Shown one piece after another: positions 12,401-15,971 of a DNA stretch of 18,380 nucleotides. This stretch comes from JBFJWU01 sp041623475 [NCBI: bacterium] (lineage in GTDB: Bacteria; J088): positions 1 through 18,380 of the forward strand of contig JBFJWU010000019.1 in NCBI GenBank assembly GCA_041623475.1, written 5' to 3'. The notes under the pieces are model-generated. The model made no database searches and was not told where the DNA came from. It saw only the letters and a program-made list of their open reading frames with translations. The position numbers and the translations under genes were made by a program. Numbering within the stretch: the first letter of the stretch is position 1; each line of letters starts with the position of its first letter.

Positions 12401-12902
12401 GCTCGCCGGATGGGGAGGAGGTCTCCAGCGCGTAGTTGTTGTTGTCGGGGAGTTCTTCGCCGGGCTGGCGACAGACCCTGGCGTCAGCATCGGTACCGGA
12501 TACGACCGTGCCACCGATGGTCAAGGCCGCTCCGGCAGGGCTGGCCCCATCGTCCAGCGTCAGCTTGCCGCTGACCGGGACCGTTTCCATTTTGAAGACC
12601 AGGTCACCCAGGTCGGAGCCCGTCAGCGATGATCGCAGGTCCTTGGTAATCGGATCATAGCCGTCGACCTCAAAAGTCAATTGGCCGGTATTGAAGATCG
12701 CGCCGGGTACCGTAAAACGGCCCGTTTCATCTGTCGCAAAAATCAGCGGATCACCGCTGCCGGTAATCGATACCTGGACCCCGTCACAGATCCCCAGGTC
12801 TTCCAGGACGACATTGGCGCTGAACGAGTTGATCAAACTCGTCACGCTGTCGCAGGACGATAAGGAAAATACCATCGCCAAGGCGATTACTAATCGACGC
12901 AT
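1..12902 (-). CDS. Giant multidomain lipoprotein with Ig-like, DUF4082-like, PPC-like and TSP3 repeats (3' end outside window)
   Basis: The frame was read from the ATG at 12902 to the window edge; the phase at both ends is the same and no stop was met, giving 4,300 residues with the C-terminus missing. Residues 1-17 are a lipoprotein signal: Arg-Arg, a hydrophobic core, then lipobox LSSC with Cys17. Residues about 28-220 are two carboxypeptidase-regulatory-like segments. About 230-3390 are some 34 Ig-like domains, most ending in a form of GDGxKTVYAxFRDxAGN and joined by an LDTxPP-type linker. About 3405-3520 resembles DUF4082. From about 3540 onward, three Asp-rich TSP3 blocks alternate with two PPC-like beta-sandwiches. 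Such architecture is known from bacterial adhesins and surface stalks, where TSP3 loops bind calcium; an extended cell-surface or matrix role is inferred. The ATG was chosen because GGGGAGGG lies just upstream and the signal peptide follows immediately. It has its own promoter and appears monocistronic at its 5' end. The ligand, and what lies at the C-terminus, cannot be seen. Confidence 0.93.
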   Translation of the reverse strand, partial: MRRLVIALAMVFSLSSCDSVTSLINSFSANVVLEDLGICDGVQVSITGSGDPLIFATDETGRFTVPGAIFNTGQLTFEVDGYDPITKDLRSSLTGSDLGDLVFKMETVPVSGKLTLDDGASPAGAALTIGGTVVSGTDADARVCRQPGEELPDNNNYALETSSPSGEPTTGETTTANLSFEARDIDVDDDGNYSGRVPRRSRDVSVNAEREGYTRESLVISDEDIAAASDELPLDLGELVLFPLTGFVNVVGGEFQNSTELQLQVSGFNGVAEMALGEVSGSTGECAFGDWQPYEAEVTHTVAAGDGPKTVCARLRNGIDEQVKELRRDFVLDTIPPSPVSIEFVDGDATTRTIAPVELFAFDGGSGIRGVALAPTLPGLDTATEGGFELIKDWPLGTGDGAKQVWAVYYDKAGNASMPISAATVLDTIAPVPGMFPLIINGGAAGTNNPVLNLAIDVSGADQMRFSASPSFAGVEWIAYEPGAIFQTNGIDGTKTIYAQFRDTAGHVVGGIIDSIVLDATPPGLASFNIPGVGVVTTTTFNIDLSASDSGNPVSAEISEDLSFADPVTVTITGSQTVAYTLKTGTPGVHLLHVRYCDVGGNCIGPFSDSVELDTEAPSNPFIDVREGDWTDSATVTLDLFATGADQVGLRQGNSNFSESDFSGYAPEKAFTLTGADGPKTIWAMFRDFAGLTTGPVSVTVNLDTTDPVAGGVPIRLNNGASATADRVVQVNLSVSGATEMRISESASFAGAAWAPVVSNLDFPLSNVSGTKTVYVEFRDDAGNTIGPFNDTILLDLTPPANASFSIVGAAVTSPILNLNLSATDSGATITAQVGESLGFTDPTEYSWSGGALPVTYTLTDQAEGFHVVYVRYCDAAGNCTDPLSDSVVLDGTGPTSPFVSVRSGDASNSVNITLDLFASGADQVAIQQDNNDFSAATWVGYAPEKAFTLTGGDGPKIIYVQFRDLAGHTTPVTFDTVVLDTGAPVPGADPILVNNDDASTSDRIVTLDIDVSGATQMRLSESPSLAGAIWQTFAAPAFFTFSDGDGTKTIYAEFRDDAGNTIGPFSDDILLDNGPPAGIGFSVDGPAEVSSPTVQITVLGTDSSPIIARIDESQSFSSAVSFTFNSSFVTQYTLADTSEGLHSIYAQLCDQAGNCSGTLVDFIILDQVAPTGTVAINAAGPSVVNPIITLNLTAVDSGSGVNRVRLAETLAALPGTNAVPFEATKVWTLSAGDGPKNIYAQFLDKAGNASPVVTDTILLDSTPPVLTSIQINGGAPVTNNVFVAVSINQSGGDELAISQDPTFGGVSWLPVTSQLNFALTASPGNKTVYVKVRDAAGNVAGPVNATINLDNVPPTISQVKLAGGIAATDSTTVSVQIIDDDTAVDMEISDDAGVLVSRSAFVALTNVTMTPGDGSRAIYVRVWDAQGNGSAQAFDTILVDTTPPNVGLLQIDGGAVGANDLVGDVALTLFSSDIGSGLENMQITNSTDGTTCDFGGSFSEGFVTVKLWVLDNPGPGQESEKRVCARFQDVAGNWSIPTSDTIFYDTNGPIALTDAIQIDGGATYAFSQLVVVSVNVAGATEMRLSESPSLSGAAWVPVTDSALFALRDGDGLKTVYAEFRDAGGNVAGPVNDQIILDTAAPVNASFSISGPSVVSSPTLFLLLNAQDISGDIRADIDEELGFGSPQSLTFTSGSLVTSYTLVDGSEGIHTIYVRYCDESGKCVGPFSDSIEIDTTAPQNGSVVIDQGEWVNDPNLTLSLFAVGAVSMAIQEGSPVFSGNDYKPYFPTDSLVLSGGDGVKVVYARFRDDAGNVSVPVSAVVNVDTDPPVAGGIPILLAGGASNVGQQSITVDLNATGADQYRIGESPVLGGEAWIPFTTSTGFVLSPAEGNKNVFVQFRDLANNIIGPFSDGIELAFSGPEGASFSISEVGAITQPTITLNLGATDGGGTIIAEIDETVAFDAPFLVTFPSGTTVTPYTLKSFSEGQHSVFVRFCDLGGSCSVTLSDDIVVDTQLPTGALTINGGSAATSNQNVSLSIFAADTGSGVGGLRLANSSAELATATTQAYLPTYAWNLTPGDGVKTVWLQVIDHAGNFSTPITQQILLDQTGPTGFVVTIAGGAPATAAFSLPVTLAAIGASEMLISEDPAFAGVGWVPFATTVQMVFSPGDGVKVVYAKVRDSAGNVAGPATDSITIDSTPPQIQNVQINGGAAYASTTGVTVTITASGDVDEMEISDDLGVIFPRATFNSPQGVNLNPGDGARVVSVRLWDAFGNRSDAGVDTIIVDTAGPSGSIEFDHGDVTNTRTVLVNLSAWDAAGGVAGVRLASSQAALDTTATVGLSASKIWTVSAGDGPKEIWARYYDQAGNASADVSDVTTLDTLAPGFLTVEIDGGAALTGSRTVTVAVSAVDAVDMMISEDPAFGGSAWNPYASVVQFTLTDGNGVKTVYARVRDEAGNIAGPATDTITLNEVPLGSGPIIDAFTINGGNVYANSATVRIDATISGAPTRLRLRDDLGTVLYDGAPVSTTWVTVAPGEGLRTIDATAWNAQNIPSAEVTRFFTLDTVKPTVSFEVQGGLSTNQTSIVLEISALDGNGLQDMQVYHDYGTLISGGTFPLATTIAWDLMQGDGPYIFAVYVSDVAGNLSDRAEKTVWLDTAPPTGLSVEINGGAPVTFDTVVSVDVSATGAADMRISQDPTFNGVGWVDYATPVQWTLTGSNGTKTVYAQVRDAAGNIAGPATDSIDLNVPPPGSGPSIDSLLINGGAAYSSSLTVNATITISGAATRLRYRDNTGTVLYDGAPSGSLNLTLPAGDGPRTIEAKAWDAGNNPSFEVIRNINIDTVAPSAELIVSDDNVTNEPVAPLIVLASDSNGVSGMRLANSLAGLGTTVTTGLQTTVDWPLDAGDGTYTIWLEVDDNAGNTSAPATAVITLDTAPPAGLGVVIDGGLPTTNDRSVSVSIAVGDAADMRLSEDPSFAGAPWVAYSSPVRFDLSSGNGPKTVYVEVRDDADNIAGPATDSIELLELLPTGPSIDFMQLAGGASILGSASVPVSLAISNAPATLELVDDMGFVVYSGPPVSSTVVSITPGDGLRSIAATAWNAGGIASATVVRSLILDTIAPTASLTIDNDAAVAVTDDVTLQISSTDTGSSVVSMRIANSQAGLSFALWEPIATTRNWTLDPGPGDKTVWLQGVDVAGNISVASSDTIGEDNVPPMTILLDAPAHNSPEFAVVFDFTCSESRPELCTYSCAFDAWPDSNFDCVPQVAYVPGTTGAHTFRVRARDARGNVEITATSYTWNAAPQPDTTPPSVWFTQVPNNPTFVTEAAAWFEASEPITGVTCSDNGLPAAECDLNTIFVGDTYVYGLTEGGHTLDITVWDFAGNSAATSYSFVVSTPPLAEFTLTGWPTGQSHISNWCCAGRTIGHEFTMSRDALVEGFWFYYGDRVVLWDSSGNELLSADTSGLPDPGWMYVPVSTPVYLDAGQTYVVSAFSPDTTRYWNGGLAHPLAFDAGTIGRSVFGSGDSFPTSTISWDGFVDLRLTYDDDRDALRDYDEAVSYFTDFNNSDTDGDLLNDGLEVLVYGTDPTDPNDPDPTDTDGDGVSDFVEINVYGSDINNLDSDGDTLGDYAEIVTHGTDPANADPDMDGLDDYNEVLIWSTDPWNPDTDVDGLTDGDEVWIHGSDPLSPDGDGDGVLDGMEVQFGSNPLNYYNVPATMTNVAYGLSYPDCVLLPNSNASITITDVAVGNSGWDPDSTFCIVVPNNMDIQFDFDAVEYGSEAHTEFEIDDSSNGYIGYGAGGPDPQTRRRGGYYISDAHGVFTNAAPDTYYVVYWPWVGNPANKWYQFTISLPDQDGDNIPDHEELAYGTSVSDIDTDGDGLTDYQELALLETNPLSATSPATTDSDGDGMSDAIEAFYGAINGNPDSDGDGLTDGQEAFFNGDPTTSDTDMDGVPDFLEAMAYGTSLFHWDSDFDKLSDFDELFVYSSDPTDPDTDGDGSLDEAEVFYGTNVLNSGTFPVFIEGETEPNNTQATCEQLPQDRSVIHVTNVTLGLNYDFFCFYVPTAQTVVIDLDSYDLRTWPHDSWLYTYITLYDSGGTPLLTENPDIDPDLYESDSDAAMIYNFSTPGTYAVRIADCCPGLPWEELHSRYDLKFTFEDTDEDGLANFREADLGSDPNATDTDGDGLSDGVEVYQFDSSPVSTDTDGDGVGDRAEYEFGSEPRNPFDPATLDSDGDGAPDEIEDFYGSINGNSDSDGDGLSDGDELELYFSNPAMWDTDGDGLDDYAEVTTYGTDAFSTDTDNDNV
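450..872 (-). other. PPC-like beta-sandwich 2 of the giant lipoprotein
   Basis: Residues about 4010-4150 open with E-T-E-P-N-N-T-Q-A, the standard start of bacterial pre-peptidase C-terminal (PPC) domains. They continue with D-F-F-C-F-Y-V-P, V-V-I-D-L-D-S-Y, L-Y-D-S-G-G-T-P-L and G-T-Y-A-V-R-I, which match the strand order of that fold. PPC domains are common in secreted bacterial proteins as spacers or targeting modules. Confidence 0.72.
880..1368 (-). repeat. Thrombospondin type-3 repeat block 2
   Basis: Seven acidic loops from D-Q-D-G-D-N-I-P-D to D-T-D-G-D-G-S-L-D. One stretch, with I-E-A-F-Y-G-A-I-N-G-N followed by D-S-D-G-D-G-L, recurs in block 3, indicating duplication of the whole PPC-TSP3 unit. 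Confidence 0.88.
1370..1800 (-). other. PPC-like beta-sandwich 1 of the giant lipoprotein
   Basis: About 145 residues between TSP3 blocks, rich in beta-strand and aromatic residues (F-C-I-V-V-P, F-D-F-D-A-V, T-Y-Y-V-V-Y-W-P-W-V, W-Y-Q-F-T-I). It lacks the classic E-P-N-N opening, so the pre-peptidase C-terminal-like call is by analogy with the second copy. Confidence 0.45.
1815..2288 (-). repeat. Thrombospondin type-3 repeat block 1
   Basis: Seven acidic loops of the DxDxDGxxD type lie in about 160 residues, starting D-D-D-R-D-A-L-R-D and ending D-G-D-G-D-G-V-L-D. They alternate with x-E-x-x-x-Y-G-T/S-D-P stretches. These are bacterial TSP3 repeats, which coordinate calcium. Confidence 0.88.
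2340..2690 (-). other. DUF4082-like beta-sandwich in the giant lipoprotein
   Basis: Residues about 3405-3520 run G-H-E-F-T-M-S then G-F-W-F-Y-Y-G, then V-V-L-W-D-S-S-G, then G-W-M-Y-V-P followed by P-V-Y-L-D-A-G-Q-T-Y-V-V-S. This order (growth of an RFY-like strand, LW-x-x-x-G, GW, PV-x-L-x-A-G-x-T-Y-V-x-S) is that of DUF4082 domains, found in secreted carbohydrate-related and adhesin proteins. A carbohydrate-binding function is only a guess. Confidence 0.6.
5490..7985 (-). repeat. Nine-domain megarepeat, C-proximal copy
   Basis: The partner of the 7985-10510 block, about 2.5 kb in length. The copies have diverged strongly at DNA level but keep the same subtype order: three domains of the first flavour, one cysteine-pair domain, then five of the second flavour. 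One domain of the other copy (8258-8570) is about 12 residues longer than its counterpart. Confidence 0.65.
7985..10510 (-). repeat. Nine-domain megarepeat, N-proximal copy
   Basis: Nine Ig-like domains whose order of subtypes matches, one for one, the next nine domains (5490-7985). Diagnostic pairs include the fourth domain ending CSGTLVDFIILD here and CSVTLSDDIVVD in the other copy. The seventh domain has M-E-I-S-D-D-x-G-V and V-R-x-W-D-A-x-G-N in both copies and nowhere else in the array. See the partner entry. Confidence 0.65.
12240..12830 (-). other. Carboxypeptidase-regulatory-like N-terminal segment of the giant lipoprotein
   Basis: Residues about 25-220 contain two stretches with the usual features of CarboxypepD_reg/CNA-B-like beta-sandwiches: a short valine-rich strand, then T-D-E-T-G-R-F-T-V-P followed by a hydrophobic strand and a G-Y motif (G-Y-D-P and G-Y-T-R). 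The second stretch carries an acidic linker with D-V-D-D-D-G-N-Y. These folds usually act as rigid spacers next to the membrane anchor. Assignment is by pattern only. Confidence 0.55.
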
Positions 12903-12906
12903 ACAT

Positions 12907-12914
12907 CCCTCCCC
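12907..12914 (-). promoter_or_regulatory. Shine-Dalgarno sequence of the giant lipoprotein gene
   Basis: On the minus strand GGGGAGGG ends 4 nt before the ATG at 12902; its GGAGG core has about 5 nt spacing. This favours 12902 over the out-of-frame ATG at 12906. Confidence 0.8.
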
Positions 12915-12950
12915 AGGAACGATTGAACGGCAGGACCCCTGCAAGGGACT

Positions 12951-12979
12951 ATATTTGTCGATTTCCAGGCAATTGTCAA
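12951..12979 (-). promoter_or_regulatory. Sigma70-type promoter for the giant lipoprotein gene
   Basis: Read on the minus strand, a perfect -35 box TTGACA (12974-12979) is followed after 17 bp by AAATAT (12951-12956), which with the adjoining TATA bases makes a plausible -10. Transcription would start near 12944 and leave an approximately 40-nt leader before the ATG. No transcript data are available; the match and spacing are what the sequence shows. Confidence 0.6.
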
Positions 12980-13116
12980 GGATTTTAAAAAAGGTGTTTT
13001 AAAACCCGATTTGGACTGTTAAAACGCCGCGAGAAAACGGCGTCGCTCCAATTATTTGTTGATCCGTACCGATCTTGCCGGTACGATGGCGTTGGACCAG
13101 AAAAAGGGGAATTCCG

Positions 13117-13545
13117 ATGCAATTTAAAGCCGCGACCGCAGTCCTGGCAACGATCGTGCTGGCTGGCACGCCGGTTGCCGCAACCAAAAACACATCCAAT
13201 AACGACAGTATCGCCATTGGCAGCATCCCGGCACGGGGGGCGGCAATGTCCGGGGAACCCTACATCACACTGGAAATGAGCAGCCTGGCACACAACAATA
13301 ACAGTGACATCAGGCAGTGGTACGAACGAATCAAGGCCCTTGCAGACTCCGGCATCACCAGCAATGCCACCCGTTTCCACCAGCCCACAACATACCTGGA
13401 CGCGGTCTGGCAGGGCCAGCAGGTGCGGGTCTTCTACGTCAAGTCAGAGGGACTGGAAAAATATTCGGCCTATGAAGCAGAGTGGAAACGTCTGTACGGC
13501 GAACTGCTGGCCGAATTGACCCAGAGGGCAAACCCGGAGCGCTAA
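13117..13545 (+). CDS. Small secreted protein of unknown function
   Basis: A 142-residue protein with a classical signal peptide: M-Q-F-K, hydrophobic core to about residue 17, and a V-A-A cleavage site after residue 22. The mature part has a low-complexity T/N/S stretch, then aromatic and charged helices: R-Q-W-Y-E-R-I, a T-Y-L-D-A-V-W-Q-G-Q-Q-V-R-V-F-Y-V strand pair, and a C-terminal E-W-K-R-L-Y-G-E-L-L-A-E-L amphipathic helix. I do not recognise the family. The ATG at 13117 is preferred over the upstream in-frame TTG at 13075 because GGGGA lies 6 nt before it and the signal peptide begins there. It is divergent from the giant lipoprotein (214 bp apart) and ends 4 bp from the stop of the convergent 13550 gene. 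A periplasmic location is inferred. Confidence 0.75.
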   Translation: MQFKAATAVLATIVLAGTPVAATKNTSNNDSIAIGSIPARGAAMSGEPYITLEMSSLAHNNNSDIRQWYERIKALADSGITSNATRFHQPTTYLDAVWQGQQVRVFYVKSEGLEKYSAYEAEWKRLYGELLAELTQRANPER

Positions 13546-13549
13546 CGGT

Positions 13550-13939
13550 CTATTTGCCCAACTCGGCCAGTGCAGCATCAAGTTGTTCCCGGAACGGTTC
13601 GAATTTGCCATCGCACCTGTCAATTTCAGCACTGCCCAGCAGCTTGGTGATCCGGCCGTCGATGTGGGCCAGAACGGCCGGAAAGTCCCCGTCGGCGGCT
13701 TCGTATTGTTCGACATCAATCTGGTTCTTGCAGGGCTCTTCAATCTGGACATTCAGTCTGTCCCGAAGCGTCTGCTTGTAATCTTTCCAGCCGTCGGTCT
13801 GCTTGACCCTGTGATAGGCGATCTCGCACAGGGTGCAGCTGTGGCCCTGGCCCGACAACATTTCCTTGAGCGCCCGGACACCACCAGCGACACTGAAATC
13901 AGCGTTCCAGACAAAAACAATCTTCTGTAATTCAGCCAC
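13550..13939 (-). CDS. Conserved cytosolic protein with VWNAD and CxxC motifs, function unknown
   Basis: A 129-residue protein starting at GTG 13939, chosen because GGGAGG (13950-13955) sits 10 nt upstream and the conserved-looking part begins immediately; an in-frame GTG at 13984 would add 15 residues. Residues 6-14 (K-I-V-F-V-W-N-A-D) and the C-T-L-C pair at 35-38 followed by a Trp at 51 recall a family of small proteins reading V-Y-N-A-D-S-G and C-N-L-C-x-L-T-Y-G. That resemblance is from memory and was not searched. The CxxC could bind a metal or act in redox. No transmembrane segment is seen. It is convergent with the 13117 gene; its own promoter was not identified. Confidence 0.72.
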   Translation of the reverse strand: MAELQKIVFVWNADFSVAGGVRALKEMLSGQGHSCTLCEIAYHRVKQTDGWKDYKQTLRDRLNVQIEEPCKNQIDVEQYEAADGDFPAVLAHIDGRITKLLGSAEIDRCDGKFEPFREQLDAALAELGK

Positions 13940-13949
13940 GACTGGTGCA

Positions 13950-13955
13950 CCTCCC
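13950..13955 (-). promoter_or_regulatory. Shine-Dalgarno sequence deciding the start at 13939
   Basis: GGGAGG on the minus strand lies 10 nt before the GTG at 13939. The alternative upstream GTG at 13984 was not chosen for that reason. Confidence 0.5.
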
Positions 13956-14010
13956 GACCCAAGTAGTCCGGCGACAATCAACACACTACCAAAGGTACAA
14001 CCGTTGCCAT

Positions 14011-14044
14011 GAAAAACGGCGGATCCGGAATCCGGACCCGCCGT
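14011..14044 (-). terminator. Rho-independent terminator downstream of the SDR gene
   Basis: Two 13-nt arms (14016-14028 and 14032-14044) form a GC-rich stem with one mismatch and a 3-nt loop. On the minus strand the stem is followed by a U run (14012-14016). It lies about 125 nt past the SDR stop codon and before the 13550 gene, so it would separate the two minus-strand genes. Confidence 0.7.
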
Positions 14045-14167
14045 GGGGGGACCGACACGCGTGCTTGCGCCAGCGCATCAGTATTTGCAACCGCTGCTGA
14101 ATATTGGACCACGGACACGTGCCGGGATCTTTGATCCTGGTCAACGACTGCCGCGAAACCGCAACTG

Positions 14168-14923
14168 TTACTGGGCGCTCAGGCCGCCGTCCAGAATCAG
14201 TTCGGTCCCGGTTATGAATGCGGCTTCGTCACTGGCCAGGAACAGTGCCGCAGCCGCCACCTCGTCCGGCGTCCCGATGCGCCCCAGCGGGACCTGCCGG
14301 GCCAGTTTGGCGATGGCCTGTTCCCGCCCCAGCGCCGCAGCCAGCGGGTCCAGCATGGGCGTCTCGACAAACGCCGGGTGCAGTGATACGCAGCGCACCG
14401 GTGGCGACAGGCGCGCACCATCCAGCGCCACCGATTTGGACAGATGGCGAACCGCAGCCTTGCTGGCGTTGTAAGCTGCCAGGTTGTGCCCGGCGACAAT
14501 GCCCGAGATCGAGGAAATATTAATGATCACGCCGCCATCGCCATCAGCCAACAGTGGCATCGCCGTCCGGCACCCCAGGAAAACACCGTCCAGGTTGATT
14601 GCCAGCGCCGACCGCCAGGCATCCAGTGATGTTTCGCGGACATTACCCAGGGTAAAAACACCCGCATTGTTGACGAGGATGTCCAGGCCGCCAAAGATCG
14701 ACCCGGCAACATTGACCGCATCCTGCCACTGGGTTTCGTCGGTGACATCCAGGCCAGTCGCTGTAGCCCTGTCGCCCAGTTCCGCAGCCAGCGCCTGGAC
14801 CTTGTCCGTTTGAATGTCAGTCAGTACGACCCGTGCGCCCTCGGCCACAAACCGCGACGCGATCGCCGCGCCCAGTCCCTGGGCCGCACCTGTAACCAGT
14901 GCTTTTTTGCCGTCCAGCCTCAT
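14168..14923 (-). CDS. Short-chain dehydrogenase/reductase (SDR) family oxidoreductase
   Basis: A 251-residue classical SDR, typical length. It shows the cofactor motif T-G-A-A-Q-G-L-G (11-18), Asp36 at the end of the second strand (pointing to NAD(H) over NADP(H)), D-V at 59-60, N-N-A-G (85-88), catalytic Asn110, Ser138, Tyr151 and Lys155 in Y-N-A-S-K, and a C-terminal L-D-G-G. All catalytic residues are present. The enzyme would oxidise or reduce a hydroxyl/carbonyl group on an unknown substrate in the cytosol. Substrate cannot be read from the sequence; annotations for close SDRs are often generic. The ATG start has GGGAGAG 6-7 nt upstream. It is transcribed divergently from the Tat-exported protein gene and is followed by a terminator, so it is probably monocistronic. 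Confidence 0.95.
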   Translation of the reverse strand: MRLDGKKALVTGAAQGLGAAIASRFVAEGARVVLTDIQTDKVQALAAELGDRATATGLDVTDETQWQDAVNVAGSIFGGLDILVNNAGVFTLGNVRETSLDAWRSALAINLDGVFLGCRTAMPLLADGDGGVIINISSISGIVAGHNLAAYNASKAAVRHLSKSVALDGARLSPPVRCVSLHPAFVETPMLDPLAAALGREQAIAKLARQVPLGRIGTPDEVAAAALFLASDEAAFITGTELILDGGLSAQ

Positions 14924-15016
14924 CTAAACTCTCCCTGAATAAACGTCACGATACCGCACCCGCCCCAGCCGTCAAACAACCGCCTGCAGACGGATTGTCC
15001 CCGCCGGTTGGTTTGC

Positions 15017-15044
15017 AATTTACATCGCGACGTAGTTGAGTCAA
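15017..15044 (-). promoter_or_regulatory. Candidate sigma70 promoter for the SDR gene
   Basis: On the minus strand TTGACT (15039-15044) is followed after 16 bp by TAAATT (15017-15022). Transcription would start near 15010 and give a leader of about 87 nt. The match is fair, not strong. Confidence 0.35.
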
Positions 15045-15048
15045 AGAT

Positions 15049-15053
15049 GGAGG
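15049..15053 (+). promoter_or_regulatory. Shine-Dalgarno sequence deciding the TTG start at 15061
   Basis: GGAGG is 7 nt before the TTG at 15061. No in-frame ATG or GTG precedes the Tat motif, so the TTG is the credible start. Confidence 0.75.
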
Positions 15054-15060
15054 CGGTTGT

Positions 15061-15951
15061 TTGGCTTCACGGGCATCTATAAGCACACGGGTTAATCGCA
15101 GGGCGTTTGTCACAGGTCTGTCTGCGGCCGGCGTTATCGCAACGTCCGGTCGTGCCCGTGGCAATGACGCTGCGAAACTGCCGCTGTCAGCGCTGAACCT
15201 GTATGGACCGGTGGACGAACAATTGTATCGGCAGATGCGCCTGATCATGTTTTCCCCGGGCGGTGCCCAGGAACTCGTCAACCGCCTGTGGGTCGAGTTC
15301 AAAAGGACCGGATCCTACGAGGTCGGTGAACAGGCGTTGATGTTTGCGTTCAGCTGGTGGCGACTTGTACCGCTTGGCAAAATACGTATCCGCGTGGCCC
15401 AGATCGGGCAAGAGATGGCCAAGGCCATCGAGGCCACCTTTCCCGACCGTCCAGCCGGTCCTTTTTTTGCGGCGACGTTTGCCGGGACCGAAGGACTGGC
15501 CCGGGGCGTCCTCGATTCGCTGCACCTGCTGCCAGCCAACATGAAACGAATTCGCGAGGGGGCCGGGAAGTATCCTGATTACCTGTACGGGATGACGTTT
15601 GTACTGCTGGGCAAATTGTATATCAAGTTGCCGCCGTTTCCGATCAGCTTCGGCGACCTGGACAAGGGCATCGAGTTTCTGGAGCAGGGACGCTCTCGTC
15701 TGGAGGGCATCGTTGCCATCTGGAACCTGGTCTACGCCGAAGCGATCTATTTGAAGACCAAGGATGTCGCCCGGGCCCTTGAGATTGTCACCGACCTCGA
15801 GAGCAAGATCGATCCCCCGAACCTGGTCACCCGGATGCTGCTGGATTCCACGGTCCAGGATGCCGCTGCGTTCCGCCAGGTCCTGACGGACGGCAGCTAC
15901 AACAAATACACCTGGGATCCGATGCTGACACAGCTGAAGTCCAGCCTTTAG
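15061..15951 (+). CDS. Tat-exported helical (TPR/TatT-like) protein
   Basis: A 296-residue protein starting at TTG 15061. Residues 12-33 form a twin-arginine signal: N-R-R-A-F-V, then a mildly hydrophobic stretch G-L-S-A-A-G-V-I-A-T, with likely cleavage near residue 30-34. The mature part is almost entirely helical, with TPR-like features: L-G-K-L-Y-I-K-L-P near residue 180-190, then S-F-G-D-L-D-K-G-I-E-F-L-E-Q-G, then Y-A-E-A-I-Y-L-K-T-K-D-V-A-R-A-L-E-I-V. This recalls alpha-solenoid proteins such as TatT, the periplasmic partner of some TRAP transporters, but no TRAP genes are in the window. It begins a run of three plus-strand genes. Export as a folded protein to the periplasm is inferred from the Tat signal; the function is not recognised. 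Confidence 0.82.
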   Translation: MASRASISTRVNRRAFVTGLSAAGVIATSGRARGNDAAKLPLSALNLYGPVDEQLYRQMRLIMFSPGGAQELVNRLWVEFKRTGSYEVGEQALMFAFSWWRLVPLGKIRIRVAQIGQEMAKAIEATFPDRPAGPFFAATFAGTEGLARGVLDSLHLLPANMKRIREGAGKYPDYLYGMTFVLLGKLYIKLPPFPISFGDLDKGIEFLEQGRSRLEGIVAIWNLVYAEAIYLKTKDVARALEIVTDLESKIDPPNLVTRMLLDSTVQDAAAFRQVLTDGSYNKYTWDPMLTQLKSSL

Positions 15952-15971
15952 CGCAAAGAGGCCAAGCGGGC

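Larger units (their letters stand above)
14973..15063. repeat. Perfect 13-nt inverted repeat in the SDR / Tat-protein intergenic region
   Basis: CAAACAACCGCCT at 14973-14985 is the exact reverse complement of AGGCGGTTGTTTG at 15051-15063, with 65 bp between. The right arm covers the end of the Shine-Dalgarno sequence and the TTG start of the 15061 gene. The left arm lies in the SDR leader, and the candidate SDR promoter lies between the arms. It could be a paired operator or an RNA hairpin that hides the 15061 start. Confidence 0.6.

Noticed and set aside
13024-13043. Hairpin with 6-bp arms (ACGCCG / CGGCGT) in the intergenic region upstream of the giant gene, followed on the minus strand by TTTT.
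   Set aside because: The stem is short with an 8-nt loop, and no minus-strand gene ends just before it. It may affect regulation but cannot be called a terminator.
13984-13984. Longer form of the 13550 gene starting at GTG 13984 with a weakly hydrophobic N-terminus that could be read as a signal peptide.
   Set aside because: No positively charged start, weak hydrophobic core, and a better Shine-Dalgarno sequence before the GTG at 13939.
14045-14167. Possible small gene between the SDR stop and its terminator.
   Set aside because: No start with a Shine-Dalgarno sequence and no recognisable peptide; treated as the 3' untranslated region of the SDR transcript.
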